DNA of 12,184 nt from Oceanospirillales bacterium. Its GTDB lineage: Bacteria; Pseudomonadota; Gammaproteobacteria; Xanthomonadales; SZUA-36. This document shows positions 4,400-12,184 of the stretch, piece after piece (within the stretch, counting starts at the first letter, position 1; every line of letters starts with the position of its first letter). Where the stretch lies: NCBI GenBank assembly GCA_003232965.1, contig QIKG01000193.1:1-12184 (forward strand), read 5' to 3'. The notes beneath the pieces were generated by a model, which searched no databases, was not told the origin of the DNA, and worked only from the letters and a program-made list of their open reading frames with translations. Made by a program: the position numbers and the translations under genes.

Positions 4400-5566
4400 A
4401 TGGATTTTAGGCTAAGCGAAGAACAGGAAATGATTCAGGATGCGGCACGGGATTTTGCTCAATCTCAGATTGTTCCGGTAGCTGCGGCTTTTGATGAAAG
4501 TGGTGAATTTCCATTGGAGAATATCCGCCAGATGGGGGCGCTTGGTTTGATGGGGGTAGAGGTTCCGCAAGCGTATGGTGGTGCCGGTATGGATGGCATT
4601 GCCTATGTGCTGGCGATGATAGAAATAGCCAAGGCCGATGCGGCCCATGCAGTAATAATGTCAGTCAATAATTCATTGTTTTGTCACGGTATTCTCAAAA
4701 ATGGTACCGAGGCGCAAAAGCAAAAATATGTTCGTGATATTGCCACGGGTAAAAAAATTGGCGCTTATTTGTTAACCGAACCACAATCGGGTTCAGATGC
4801 AGCGGCAATGAACACGCAGGCCAAACTAAGCAAAGATGGCAGCCACTTTGTCATAAATGGTAAAAAATCATGGATCACTTCCGGCCCAGTAGCCGAGTAC
4901 GGTGTGTTGTTTGCCGTTACCGATCCGGATAAAGGCGCACGCGGAATTAGTGCGTTTATTGTTGAGGCGGACCGGCCCGGTTATATTCGTGGAAAAAAAG
5001 AACCTAAACTGGGTATTCGTGCATCCGCCACCTGTGAAATTGAATTTGATAATTATCATTGTCCGGTAGAAAATATGCTGGGCGATGCGGGTATGGGTTT
5101 TATCAGCGCAATGAGTGTGCTAGATGCCGGACGAATCGGCATTGCATCCCAAGCATTAGGCATCGCTCTTGCTGCTTATGAAGCCTCTGTTGAGTATGTA
5201 AAAGAACGCAAAGCCTTTGGCAAGCCCATCGGTGCGTTTCAAATGACTCAGACTAAAATTGCGGATATGAAAACCAGAATAGAGGCCAGTCGGTTGTTAA
5301 TTTATCAGGCGGCCATTGCCAAGCAAATGCAGGCGGAGGGTAAGGGTGGGCGATTCACCACAGAAGCCGCAATGGCGAAGTTATTTGCTTCTGAAACGGC
5401 CATGTTTGTTACCCATCAGGCGGTGCAGATACACGGTGGTATGGGGTATAGCAGGGAAATGCCAATTGAGCGCTATTTTCGTGATGCTAAAATAACCGAG
5501 ATTTACGAGGGGACCAGCGAAATTCAACGCATGGTCATATCCCGCAGTGTTACAGGTATTAGGTAA
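4400..5566 (+). CDS. Acyl-CoA dehydrogenase (FAD-dependent)
   Basis: 388 residues, full length for the short-chain/branched-chain type. It oxidises an acyl-CoA to the trans-2-enoyl-CoA and passes electrons to ETF, in fatty-acid or branched-chain amino-acid breakdown, as a soluble homotetramer. The three regions are clear: N-terminal helical domain (about 6-118), middle beta domain with the signature 'LLTEPQSGSDAAA' (124-136), and C-terminal helical domain (about 230-380) with 'QIHGGMGYSREMPIERYF' followed by 'RDAKITEIYEGTSEIQ'. E370 in 'YEGT' is at the position of the catalytic base of short-chain enzymes. AAGGG (4387-4391) precedes the ATG. The glutamate dehydrogenase gene follows after 48 bases with no terminator seen, so they may be co-transcribed. 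Chain-length preference cannot be read from sequence. Confidence 0.94.
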   Translation: MDFRLSEEQEMIQDAARDFAQSQIVPVAAAFDESGEFPLENIRQMGALGLMGVEVPQAYGGAGMDGIAYVLAMIEIAKADAAHAVIMSVNNSLFCHGILKNGTEAQKQKYVRDIATGKKIGAYLLTEPQSGSDAAAMNTQAKLSKDGSHFVINGKKSWITSGPVAEYGVLFAVTDPDKGARGISAFIVEADRPGYIRGKKEPKLGIRASATCEIEFDNYHCPVENMLGDAGMGFISAMSVLDAGRIGIASQALGIALAAYEASVEYVKERKAFGKPIGAFQMTQTKIADMKTRIEASRLLIYQAAIAKQMQAEGKGGRFTTEAAMAKLFASETAMFVTHQAVQIHGGMGYSREMPIERYFRDAKITEIYEGTSEIQRMVISRSVTGIR

Positions 5567-5614
5567 TATTTACAGCGCCGGCGAGTGCTAATATAACTGT
5601 GGAAACAGGCAACA

Positions 5615-8600
5615 ATGAATGATATAAAAGAGATATATACAGCGGTTACAGGGCTGTTAGATGGATCAGCGGATTCGGAATATTCAGCGCAGGAAAAGAA
5701 AGAGCTGCGACAGTTGACCGCCACCTTATTTCAGCGTGCTACTAGCGATGAACTTTCCGGGCAAACAGCGGAACATTTATTGACCCGGATTGTACACCTC
5801 TATAAATTTATCCAGCAACGCGACATCAGTAAGCCAAAACTACGGATATTCAATCCAAAACTGGATGTTGACGGTTGGGAATCACCTTCCACCGTCATTC
5901 AGTTATTGAATATTGACGGCCCTTTTCTGGTCGATTCTATCAGCCTGTTGCTGGCGGAAAATGGGATCGCGATTCGACACCTGTTTCATCCGGTAATAAC
6001 TGTACAGCGCGACCAACAAGGTAACCTGGAACAACTACTTGAGACCGACTCCAATGCTGATAAAGCAAATTGCTTTACCGAGTCACTCATTCAGCTGGAT
6101 ATAGCCCACCTGAGTAAAGACCGAATTCAGCGCTTAAAAAAGAAGACGCTCGAAACGCTAAATGTGGTGCAGTATGCGGTTAAGGATTGGTCACAAATGC
6201 AGGACCAGGCTAGAGTGGCAGCAGGCTTGTTATCTACACACAGTCCGGCAGTGGCAAAGGCTACCGCTGCTGAAGCTGCCGATTTTATTAACTGGCTCGC
6301 AGATGATCATTTTATCTTCCTCGGGTATCGTGAGTATGCCGTAACAGGATCCGCTAAGAATGCAGTTTTAGAAGCAAAAGCAGAAACTGGCCTGGGAATG
6401 CTCGCAGCAAAACACGCTCCGGTTACCAGTCGTCCAATGTCGGATTTGCCGGATAAAAATGCGCTTACGCGAGAGGCACATCCTGAACCTCTGATTATTA
6501 CTAAAACCAATTCCCGCTCAATTATTCACCGTAGTGGATACATGGACTACATCGGGGTAAAAATCTATGCTGATGATGGTTTAGCCGTTGGCGAACACCG
6601 TTTTATCGGCTTGTTTACATCCAATACCTATACCCGCAGCGCCTGGTCAACCCCTTTGTTGCGACACCGGGTTGAAGCGGTCATGCAGCAATCAAAGCTG
6701 CGGCCGGGCTCGCATGCATGGAAAGCACTGGTGCATATTCTTGAGACTTTACCCAGGGATGAGCTCTTTCAGTCAACGGTTGCTGAGCTTTCGGCCTTGG
6801 CATTGGGAGTGCTCAAACTTCAGGAACGTCAGAGAATCCGTTTGTTTATTCGCCGCGAACGCTTTGGGCGGTTTTATTCGTGCATGTTGTTCTTGCCAAG
6901 GGATCGTTTTAATACTGAAAATCGAATGGCAATTCAGTCAATTTTGAAACGCGCACTGAAAGCTGAGACCCTTGATTATCAGGTTAAAGTTTCTGAATCC
7001 ACATTGGCCCGACTGCATATTTTGGTGCGTCCGCGTGTTGGCGAAAGCCCGAAAATCAATATTGATGAACTTGAACAAAGAATCATTAAAGCGGTGCGTT
7101 CATGGGGCGATGAACTGCGTGAAATTTTACTCCAGAAGCTGGGTGAGGCCGAAGGATTGGCGCTGTATGACAGCTATGCACAGACAGTATCGGCATCTTA
7201 TGCAGAGGATGTTTCACCCTGGGTAGCCAGTTATGACCTGCAGAGTATTGCGGCGCTGACCGATGAAGACGACTTGCGTATGAGCCTGTATCGGCCGCGC
7301 AAAAAACGCATGGGCGTGCTGCGCTTTAAAATCTTTAAATACACCCGGCCGATTCCTCTCAGTGATGTTTTGCCGATGTTGGAAAATCTGGGCCTGAAAA
7401 TAGTCAGTGAGCGGCCTTATGAGTTTGTTTTGGGGCCGGAAAAGACTGTTTGGGTACAGGATTTTGATATGGTGTTGGCCAATGGCGGCGATCTTGATAT
7501 CGAAGCCGTGCGGAATATTTTTCAACAGGCTTTTGAAAAAACCTGGCGGGGAGATGTTGAAAGTGACGGCTTTAACCGGCTAGTGCTGGCCGCACGGCTG
7601 CCTTGGCGGCAGGTGGCTATTTTACGCGCTTACAGTAAGTACCTGCTACAAACCGGGATGCCGTTTTCGCATGCGTATATGGCAGAAACCATGGAATCCT
7701 ACCCCTTGATTGCGCGATTGCTGGTAGAGCAGTTTAAAGAACAATTTGATCCGGCTCGAACCGATGAAAGTGAAGCGCGTGCCCTGCGGCATGCAAAGCG
7801 CTTGAAAAAAATATTCAGGGTGCTGGATACATATGAGTCACCCGCGCTTGTAGAGGCCCTGGTTCTGATTGTCCGTTCACGCATTGAAAGAGATAGAAAA
7901 ACCCACCACGAGGCGATTCAGGCAGCACTAGTCAACGCCTTGGAACTGGTTGGAAGTTTGGATCAGGACCGGATTATGCGAGCCTTCAGTGAAACCATTG
8001 AGGCCACCCTGAGAACCAATTATTTTTGCCAGGATGATAATGGCAAGGCGCGTGAGTTTATGTCCTTTAAACTAGACTCCGCGCGGGTCCCTGACTTACC
8101 TAAACCCTGCCCGTATAGAGAGATTTGGGTGTATTCACCTCGGGTGGAAGGTATTCATTTACGCATGGGGAAAGTCGCCAGGGGTGGTTTGCGTTGGTCA
8201 GACAGGCGTGAGGATTTTCGTACTGAGGTACTGGGTTTGATGAAAGCCCAAAATGTAAAAAACACAATGATTGTCCCAGTGGGTGCCAAGGGCGGGTTTT
8301 TCGTTAAACAAAGCCCGGATGGTGGTCGGGAAGCAGCCTTGGCAGAAGGTGTTTATTGCTATAAGAACTTTATTCGTGGCTTGCTGGATGTCACAGACAA
8401 CCTCGATGAAGATGAAATTCTACCCCCGCCAGGAGTTGTCAGGCTGGATGGTGATGACCCCTACCTAGTAGTGGCAGCAGATAAAGGCACAGCAGCATTT
8501 TCAGATATTGCTAATGGAATTTCGGCAGACTATAACTTCTGGCTGGGTGATGCCTTTGCTTCGGGTGGTTCGGTTGGTTATGACCACAAAGCCATGGGCA

Positions 8601-10576
8601 TTACTGCCAAGGGCGCTTGGGAGTCAGTTAGGCGACATTTCCGAGAGATTGATGTTGATATTCAAACCACGGATTTTTCGGTTGTAGGCATTGGTGACAT
8701 GGCGGGTGATGTTTTCGGCAATGGCATGTTGTTGTCGAAACATATCTGCCTGAAAGCTGCATTTAACCATTTGCATATCTTCCTTGATCCTGACCCGGAT
8801 GCGAAAGTTAGCTTTGTAGAGCGTCAACGATTGTTTAATTTACCGGGTTCCAGTTGGCAAGATTACAATCAAAAACTGATTTCCAAAGGTGGCGGGATAT
8901 TCTCCCGGCAGGCAAAAGCTATCGAACTCAGCGATGAAATGCGCAAGTGGCTGGGAGTCAAAGATCAACAAATGACACCAACTGTCTTGATTAAGTCTTT
9001 GCTCACAGCGCAGGTTGATCTACTCTGGAACGGCGGTATTGGCACCTATGTGAAGTCAACAGAAGAAAGCGATGCTGATGTTGGGGATACAGCGAATAAT
9101 ATTCTAAGAATTAACGCTAAAGAGTTAAACGCTAAAGTAGTAGGAGAGGGCGGTAATCTGGGTTTTACCCAGCTTGGACGAATCGAATATGCTTTATCCG
9201 GTGGACGGATTAATTCCGACTTCATTGATAATTCAGCGGGAGTTGACTGCTCTGATCATGAGGTCAATATAAAAATTTTACTCAACCAGATCATGCGGCA
9301 GGGTAAATTAGATATGCAGCAGAGGAATGCATTGCTGGTGGAAATGACAGCGGATGTTGACCAATTGGTGTTGCGTTCTAATTATCTGCAATCGCAAACA
9401 ATTTCAATGATGGTCCATTTGACAGGTACCAGACTCGGCGCACAGGCGCACTTTATCCGTGCGCTTGAACAGGACGGTCTGTTGGATCGCGAAATTGAAT
9501 TTTTACCCGCGGACGACTTGCTCGAAGAACGCAAGTTAAACCGAAAGGGCCTGAGCCGACCCGAATTAGCAGTATTACTTTCTTATGCCAAAATCGTACT
9601 CTATCAGCAATTGCTCGACTCCGATGTACCGGAAGATGACTATCTTGGCAGCGAGTTACACCGCTACTTCCCACAGGCTATTCAACAGCGTTTCCCCAAG
9701 GAAATGCAGCAACATCGATTAAAACGCGAGATTATAGCGACCATGGTCACCAATTCCATGGTCAATCGAATGGGTGCTTCATTTGGTTTAATGATGCAGC
9801 AGGCAACGGGTAGCAGTCCAAGCGAGGTTGCAAAAGCTTATACCATCGTCAGGGATACTTTTAACCTGAATCCCTTATGGTTAGCCGTGGAGGCATTGGA
9901 TAATAAAGTTTCTGCGAGCGCGCAAACCGATGCTCTGGTGGTTATCTGGACACTAACCCGACACGCCACTCGCTGGCTTTTGGTTCAACCCGGAAAACAG
10001 CTGGATATCCAAATTCAGTCAGATCGGCTGAAACCCGGCATTCAGCAGTTGCGCGATAGTCTACCTACTTTAATTAATGCGGACGAACAAAGACTGCTAA
10101 AAAGCAAAGTCCAACGCTATACCGAGTCAGGCTTTCCTGCGGATCTTGCCGAGCAGTTGGTATTGTTCGATCGCCTACCCTCGGCGCTGGATATTGTAGA
10201 TGAAGCCAGTCGTAGAGAATTGCCGGTTGAAAAAGTTGCCTCTGTTTACTACCAGTTAGGACAAACCATGAACCTGAAATGGTTGATGCAACAGATAGAA
10301 GGTCTGGCAGTTGATGGTTATTGGCATGCATCAGCCCGCAGTAATTTACGCGAAGAGCTGTACCGATACCACCGGGCATTGGCAGGGCAGGTCCTAGCGG
10401 CGTACGGGGACCAAGGTGACAATCCAGTTAAACACTGGTTACAGGCAAATCAGCAGGAACTCGACCGGGTGATAGAAATGCTCGCGGATATGCGTACTTT
10501 ATCAGAAATTGATTTTGCTACTATTTCTGTTGCTGTACAGGCTTTGCGGGCATTATTAACTGAAAATAGCTTATGA
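5615..10576 (+). CDS. gdhB: NAD-specific glutamate dehydrogenase, large type (GDH2, about 180-kDa class)
   Basis: 1653 residues, the size of the large bacterial NAD-GDH class (gdhB of Pseudomonas). It deaminates L-glutamate to 2-oxoglutarate and ammonium, reducing NAD+, chiefly for glutamate, arginine or histidine catabolism. The N-terminal half is the regulatory region typical of the class ('DGPFLVDSISLLLAENGIAI' and later ACT-like segments). The catalytic core spans roughly 700-1230: 'GGLRWSDR' (857-864), 'LMKAQNVKN' (875-883), 'VPVGAKGGFFVK' (887-898) with the likely catalytic Lys892, and the dinucleotide-binding stretch 'GIGDMAGDVFGNGML' (1025-1039). 'VVGEGGNLGFTQ' follows. The C-terminal part is helical. 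The frame is intact. Ribosome binding is weak (AGG, 5607-5609). It overlaps nadK by 4 bp. Confidence 0.96.
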   Translation: MNDIKEIYTAVTGLLDGSADSEYSAQEKKELRQLTATLFQRATSDELSGQTAEHLLTRIVHLYKFIQQRDISKPKLRIFNPKLDVDGWESPSTVIQLLNIDGPFLVDSISLLLAENGIAIRHLFHPVITVQRDQQGNLEQLLETDSNADKANCFTESLIQLDIAHLSKDRIQRLKKKTLETLNVVQYAVKDWSQMQDQARVAAGLLSTHSPAVAKATAAEAADFINWLADDHFIFLGYREYAVTGSAKNAVLEAKAETGLGMLAAKHAPVTSRPMSDLPDKNALTREAHPEPLIITKTNSRSIIHRSGYMDYIGVKIYADDGLAVGEHRFIGLFTSNTYTRSAWSTPLLRHRVEAVMQQSKLRPGSHAWKALVHILETLPRDELFQSTVAELSALALGVLKLQERQRIRLFIRRERFGRFYSCMLFLPRDRFNTENRMAIQSILKRALKAETLDYQVKVSESTLARLHILVRPRVGESPKINIDELEQRIIKAVRSWGDELREILLQKLGEAEGLALYDSYAQTVSASYAEDVSPWVASYDLQSIAALTDEDDLRMSLYRPRKKRMGVLRFKIFKYTRPIPLSDVLPMLENLGLKIVSERPYEFVLGPEKTVWVQDFDMVLANGGDLDIEAVRNIFQQAFEKTWRGDVESDGFNRLVLAARLPWRQVAILRAYSKYLLQTGMPFSHAYMAETMESYPLIARLLVEQFKEQFDPARTDESEARALRHAKRLKKIFRVLDTYESPALVEALVLIVRSRIERDRKTHHEAIQAALVNALELVGSLDQDRIMRAFSETIEATLRTNYFCQDDNGKAREFMSFKLDSARVPDLPKPCPYREIWVYSPRVEGIHLRMGKVARGGLRWSDRREDFRTEVLGLMKAQNVKNTMIVPVGAKGGFFVKQSPDGGREAALAEGVYCYKNFIRGLLDVTDNLDEDEILPPPGVVRLDGDDPYLVVAADKGTAAFSDIANGISADYNFWLGDAFASGGSVGYDHKAMGITAKGAWESVRRHFREIDVDIQTTDFSVVGIGDMAGDVFGNGMLLSKHICLKAAFNHLHIFLDPDPDAKVSFVERQRLFNLPGSSWQDYNQKLISKGGGIFSRQAKAIELSDEMRKWLGVKDQQMTPTVLIKSLLTAQVDLLWNGGIGTYVKSTEESDADVGDTANNILRINAKELNAKVVGEGGNLGFTQLGRIEYALSGGRINSDFIDNSAGVDCSDHEVNIKILLNQIMRQGKLDMQQRNALLVEMTADVDQLVLRSNYLQSQTISMMVHLTGTRLGAQAHFIRALEQDGLLDREIEFLPADDLLEERKLNRKGLSRPELAVLLSYAKIVLYQQLLDSDVPEDDYLGSELHRYFPQAIQQRFPKEMQQHRLKREIIATMVTNSMVNRMGASFGLMMQQATGSSPSEVAKAYTIVRDTFNLNPLWLAVEALDNKVSASAQTDALVVIWTLTRHATRWLLVQPGKQLDIQIQSDRLKPGIQQLRDSLPTLINADEQRLLKSKVQRYTESGFPADLAEQLVLFDRLPSALDIVDEASRRELPVEKVASVYYQLGQTMNLKWLMQQIEGLAVDGYWHASARSNLREELYRYHRALAGQVLAAYGDQGDNPVKHWLQANQQELDRVIEMLADMRTLSEIDFATISVAVQALRALLTENSL

Positions 10577-11337
10577 GCCTAAATAAAATCCATTTTCTCG
10601 GTAGCGAACACGCAGAAACACCTGCAGCAATAAAAAAGCTTAAATTAATGTATGGGCATGCCGAGTTGGATACAGCTGATGTGATTGTAGCGTTGGGCGG
10701 TGATGGCTTTATGCTCCGGGTGTTGCATCGAATGGTTGATTCCGGCCTGCCGGTTTACGGCATGCGTATGGGGCGGATCGGCTTTCTGATGAATGGTTAT
10801 CAAGATGGCAAACTACTTGAGCGACTAGAGCAGGCAAGCAGTGTTAGGCTTAATCCACTGCGTATGACCGCAACCTCCGCCGATGGTAGTGAGCACGAGG
10901 CACTGGCCATTAATGAGGTTTCATTGCTTAGGCAAAGTAATCAGGCAGCACATTTACGCCTTTCCATTAACGCCTCAATCAAAATTGATGAGCTGGTCGC
11001 TGATGGTATTTTGGTATCGACGGCGGCCGGAAGCACTGCTTATAATTTTTCCGCCAGAGGGCCTATTCTGCCACTGGGTACTGATGCATTGGCAGTTACT
11101 CCAATTTCGCCGTTCAGACCTCGGCGTTGGCATGGCGCAGTACTACCATCTGAGGTCAGTGTTGAAATTGATATTCTGCAAGCCGAGAGACGGCCGGTTA
11201 GTGCTACTGCTGATTATATCGAGTTTCGTGATGTTATCCGGGTGAAAGTGGTTGAGGATACGGCAACGGTTTTAACCCTGATGTTCGATCAGGATCACTC
11301 TCTGGAAGAGCGTATCCTCAATGAGCAATTTCGTTAG
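10573..11337 (+). CDS. nadK: NAD kinase (short form)
   Basis: 254 residues. Phosphorylates NAD+ to NADP+ with ATP in the cytoplasm. The key motifs are in place: 'VALGGDGFMLR' with GGDG at 42-45, the catalytic Asp44; 'AINEVSLLR' with Asn114-Glu115 for NAD binding; 'DELVADGILVSTAAGSTAYN' (139-158) with Asp144 and the AGSTAYN loop; and 'LPLGTDALAVTPISPF'. It is shorter than the roughly 290-residue E. coli enzyme because the N-terminal part before GGDG is short, as in alphaproteobacterial NAD kinases. The ATG overlaps the stop of the glutamate dehydrogenase gene as ATGA, and no other ribosome binding site is evident, so translation is likely coupled. It converges on the nucleotidase gene, 31 bases away. 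Confidence 0.93.
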   Translation: MSLNKIHFLGSEHAETPAAIKKLKLMYGHAELDTADVIVALGGDGFMLRVLHRMVDSGLPVYGMRMGRIGFLMNGYQDGKLLERLEQASSVRLNPLRMTATSADGSEHEALAINEVSLLRQSNQAAHLRLSINASIKIDELVADGILVSTAAGSTAYNFSARGPILPLGTDALAVTPISPFRPRRWHGAVLPSEVSVEIDILQAERRPVSATADYIEFRDVIRVKVVEDTATVLTLMFDQDHSLEERILNEQFR

Positions 11338-11368
11338 AACACTGGTTTTTTTGCTGTGTGTCGTGAAA

Positions 11369-12184
11369 TTATTGATTAGCGACGCCATGCGGAACATGCC
11401 CCGTGGGTACATGCTCCTGAGCTGATTTACAGTGCAGAGTTTGGTCATCAAAAAAGATATCAGCACCAAAGGCGCTCAAAAAAGCACCTTTTTCCTTGCC
11501 CCCAAGAAACAATGCCTCATCAATGCGTATGCCCCAGTCCCGCAGAGTCAGAATAACCCGTTTATGCGCCGGCGCTGAACGCGCAGTAACCAATGCAGTT
11601 CTGATCGGGTTGTTTTCTATCGGCCAAGCGGACTGAATGCGGTGTAATGCCTGTAGTACCTGCCGAAATGGGCCGTCCTGCAGCGGTGTGTGGGCTGCGG
11701 CTTTCTCGGAAGCAGAAAAAGCTGCCAAGCCGGATGTTTTTGAAATTTTCTCGGCCTCATCGGAAAAAATAACCGCATCACCATCGAAAGCAATACGCAA
11801 TTGTTCCGGATGACGAAAGTGGTTGGTTGCTTGAAGGCAAAATTGTGGCCGCCGCAAAGCCCGACTCAAGGGTATTACGGACATCTTCATCATTAGCAGA
11901 AAGGAATAACTGCGCACCAAAAGCCCGCATATATTGTTGTGGGGGTGCACCATTGGTAAACGCTGCACGAATAATATCTAGACCAAAGGCTTCGATAGTA
12001 TTGAAAATTCGCAGCCCGCTATCGGCGCTATTGCGTGACAATAGAATAACTTCAACCAGCGGGTTGTCTTCACGGCCTTTGTTTAACATGAGTAGTTTTC
12101 TAACCAGTGGAAAAGCCACACCTTCACCTAGGAGCTCATCTTCGTGTTGGCGTTGATAACTGGCATAGGCTTCAAGGCCTTGTT
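11369..12184 (-). pseudogene. 5'-nucleotidase family protein, frameshifted and cut by the window edge
   Basis: The open frame enters from the right edge (QGLEAYASYQRQHEDELLGE, then 'GVAFPLVRKLLMLN') and runs through 'VEVILLSRNSADSGLRIFN' and 'LFLSANDEDVRNTLESGFAA' to about 11825. The matching continuation 'EQLRIAFDGDAVIFSDEAEK' to 'HVPHGVANQ' is in another frame from about 11810 to the TAA at 11371-11369. One extra base, or two missing, in 11806-11825 would account for it. Together they form the bacterial family related to cytosolic 5'-nucleotidase (nucleoside monophosphate to nucleoside plus phosphate), with the HAD-like 'FDGDAV' segment and the late 'TALVTARSAPAHKRVI' and 'ADIFFDDQ' blocks. 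Both halves remain well conserved, so the break is recent or a sequencing error. The first residues lie outside the window. Confidence 0.8.

Noticed and set aside
11338..11368. Rho-independent terminator between nadK and the nucleotidase gene
   Set aside because: A run of seven T is present but the only stem (ACAC/GTGT) is 4 bp and not placed before the T run.
11369..11968. A stand-alone 199-residue gene on the minus strand
   Set aside because: Its first third is out of frame with the family, and the missing N-terminal part continues in the neighbouring frame; it is the downstream half of a frameshifted gene.

Overview
The window looks like a piece of gammaproteobacterial chromosome. The long NAD-dependent glutamate dehydrogenase, the acyl-CoA dehydrogenase, the ArsR-methyltransferase fusion and the bacterial 5'-nucleotidase family all fit that group. 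I cannot name a genus from the sequence. It splits into an accessory part (about 1-2767) and a housekeeping part (about 3089-12184).

The accessory part reads as a stretch of integron gene cassettes with no integrase in view (a CALIN, or the inside of a larger chromosomal integron). Two well-formed attC sites are visible. One spans 2233-2294. The other starts at about 1380, ends at 1630, and is split by an insertion. A decayed candidate lies at about 628-710 and a very short, doubtful one at about 367-409. The sites divide the region into five units: (A) a Phd/YefM-PIN toxin-antitoxin pair on the minus strand, cut by the window edge; (B) a geneless stretch; (C) a mazEF-like pair; (D) a higBA-like pair whose toxin gene has a single-base frameshift; (E) a small predicted secreted protein followed by no visible attC. 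A 140-bp AT-rich element with perfect 17-bp terminal inverted repeats (MITE-like) sits exactly on the GTT crossover triplet of the attC between C and D, flanked on both sides by GTT.

The housekeeping part starts with a minus-strand regulator (ArsR-type winged helix fused to a SAM methyltransferase domain, no metal-binding cysteines). It diverges from a plus-strand run: acyl-CoA dehydrogenase, 1653-residue NAD-glutamate dehydrogenase and NAD kinase. The last two overlap by 4 bp (ATGA), so a large NAD+ consumer is coupled to the enzyme that turns NAD+ into NADP+. A 20-bp sequence occurs as an inverted pair (18/20 identical) in the divergent intergenic region, one copy facing each gene at a similar distance from its start. 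The window ends with a converging 5'-nucleotidase-family gene that is cut by the edge and carries an apparent frameshift.

No tRNA, rRNA or CRISPR array was seen. All family assignments rest on motifs read by eye; no database search was run.
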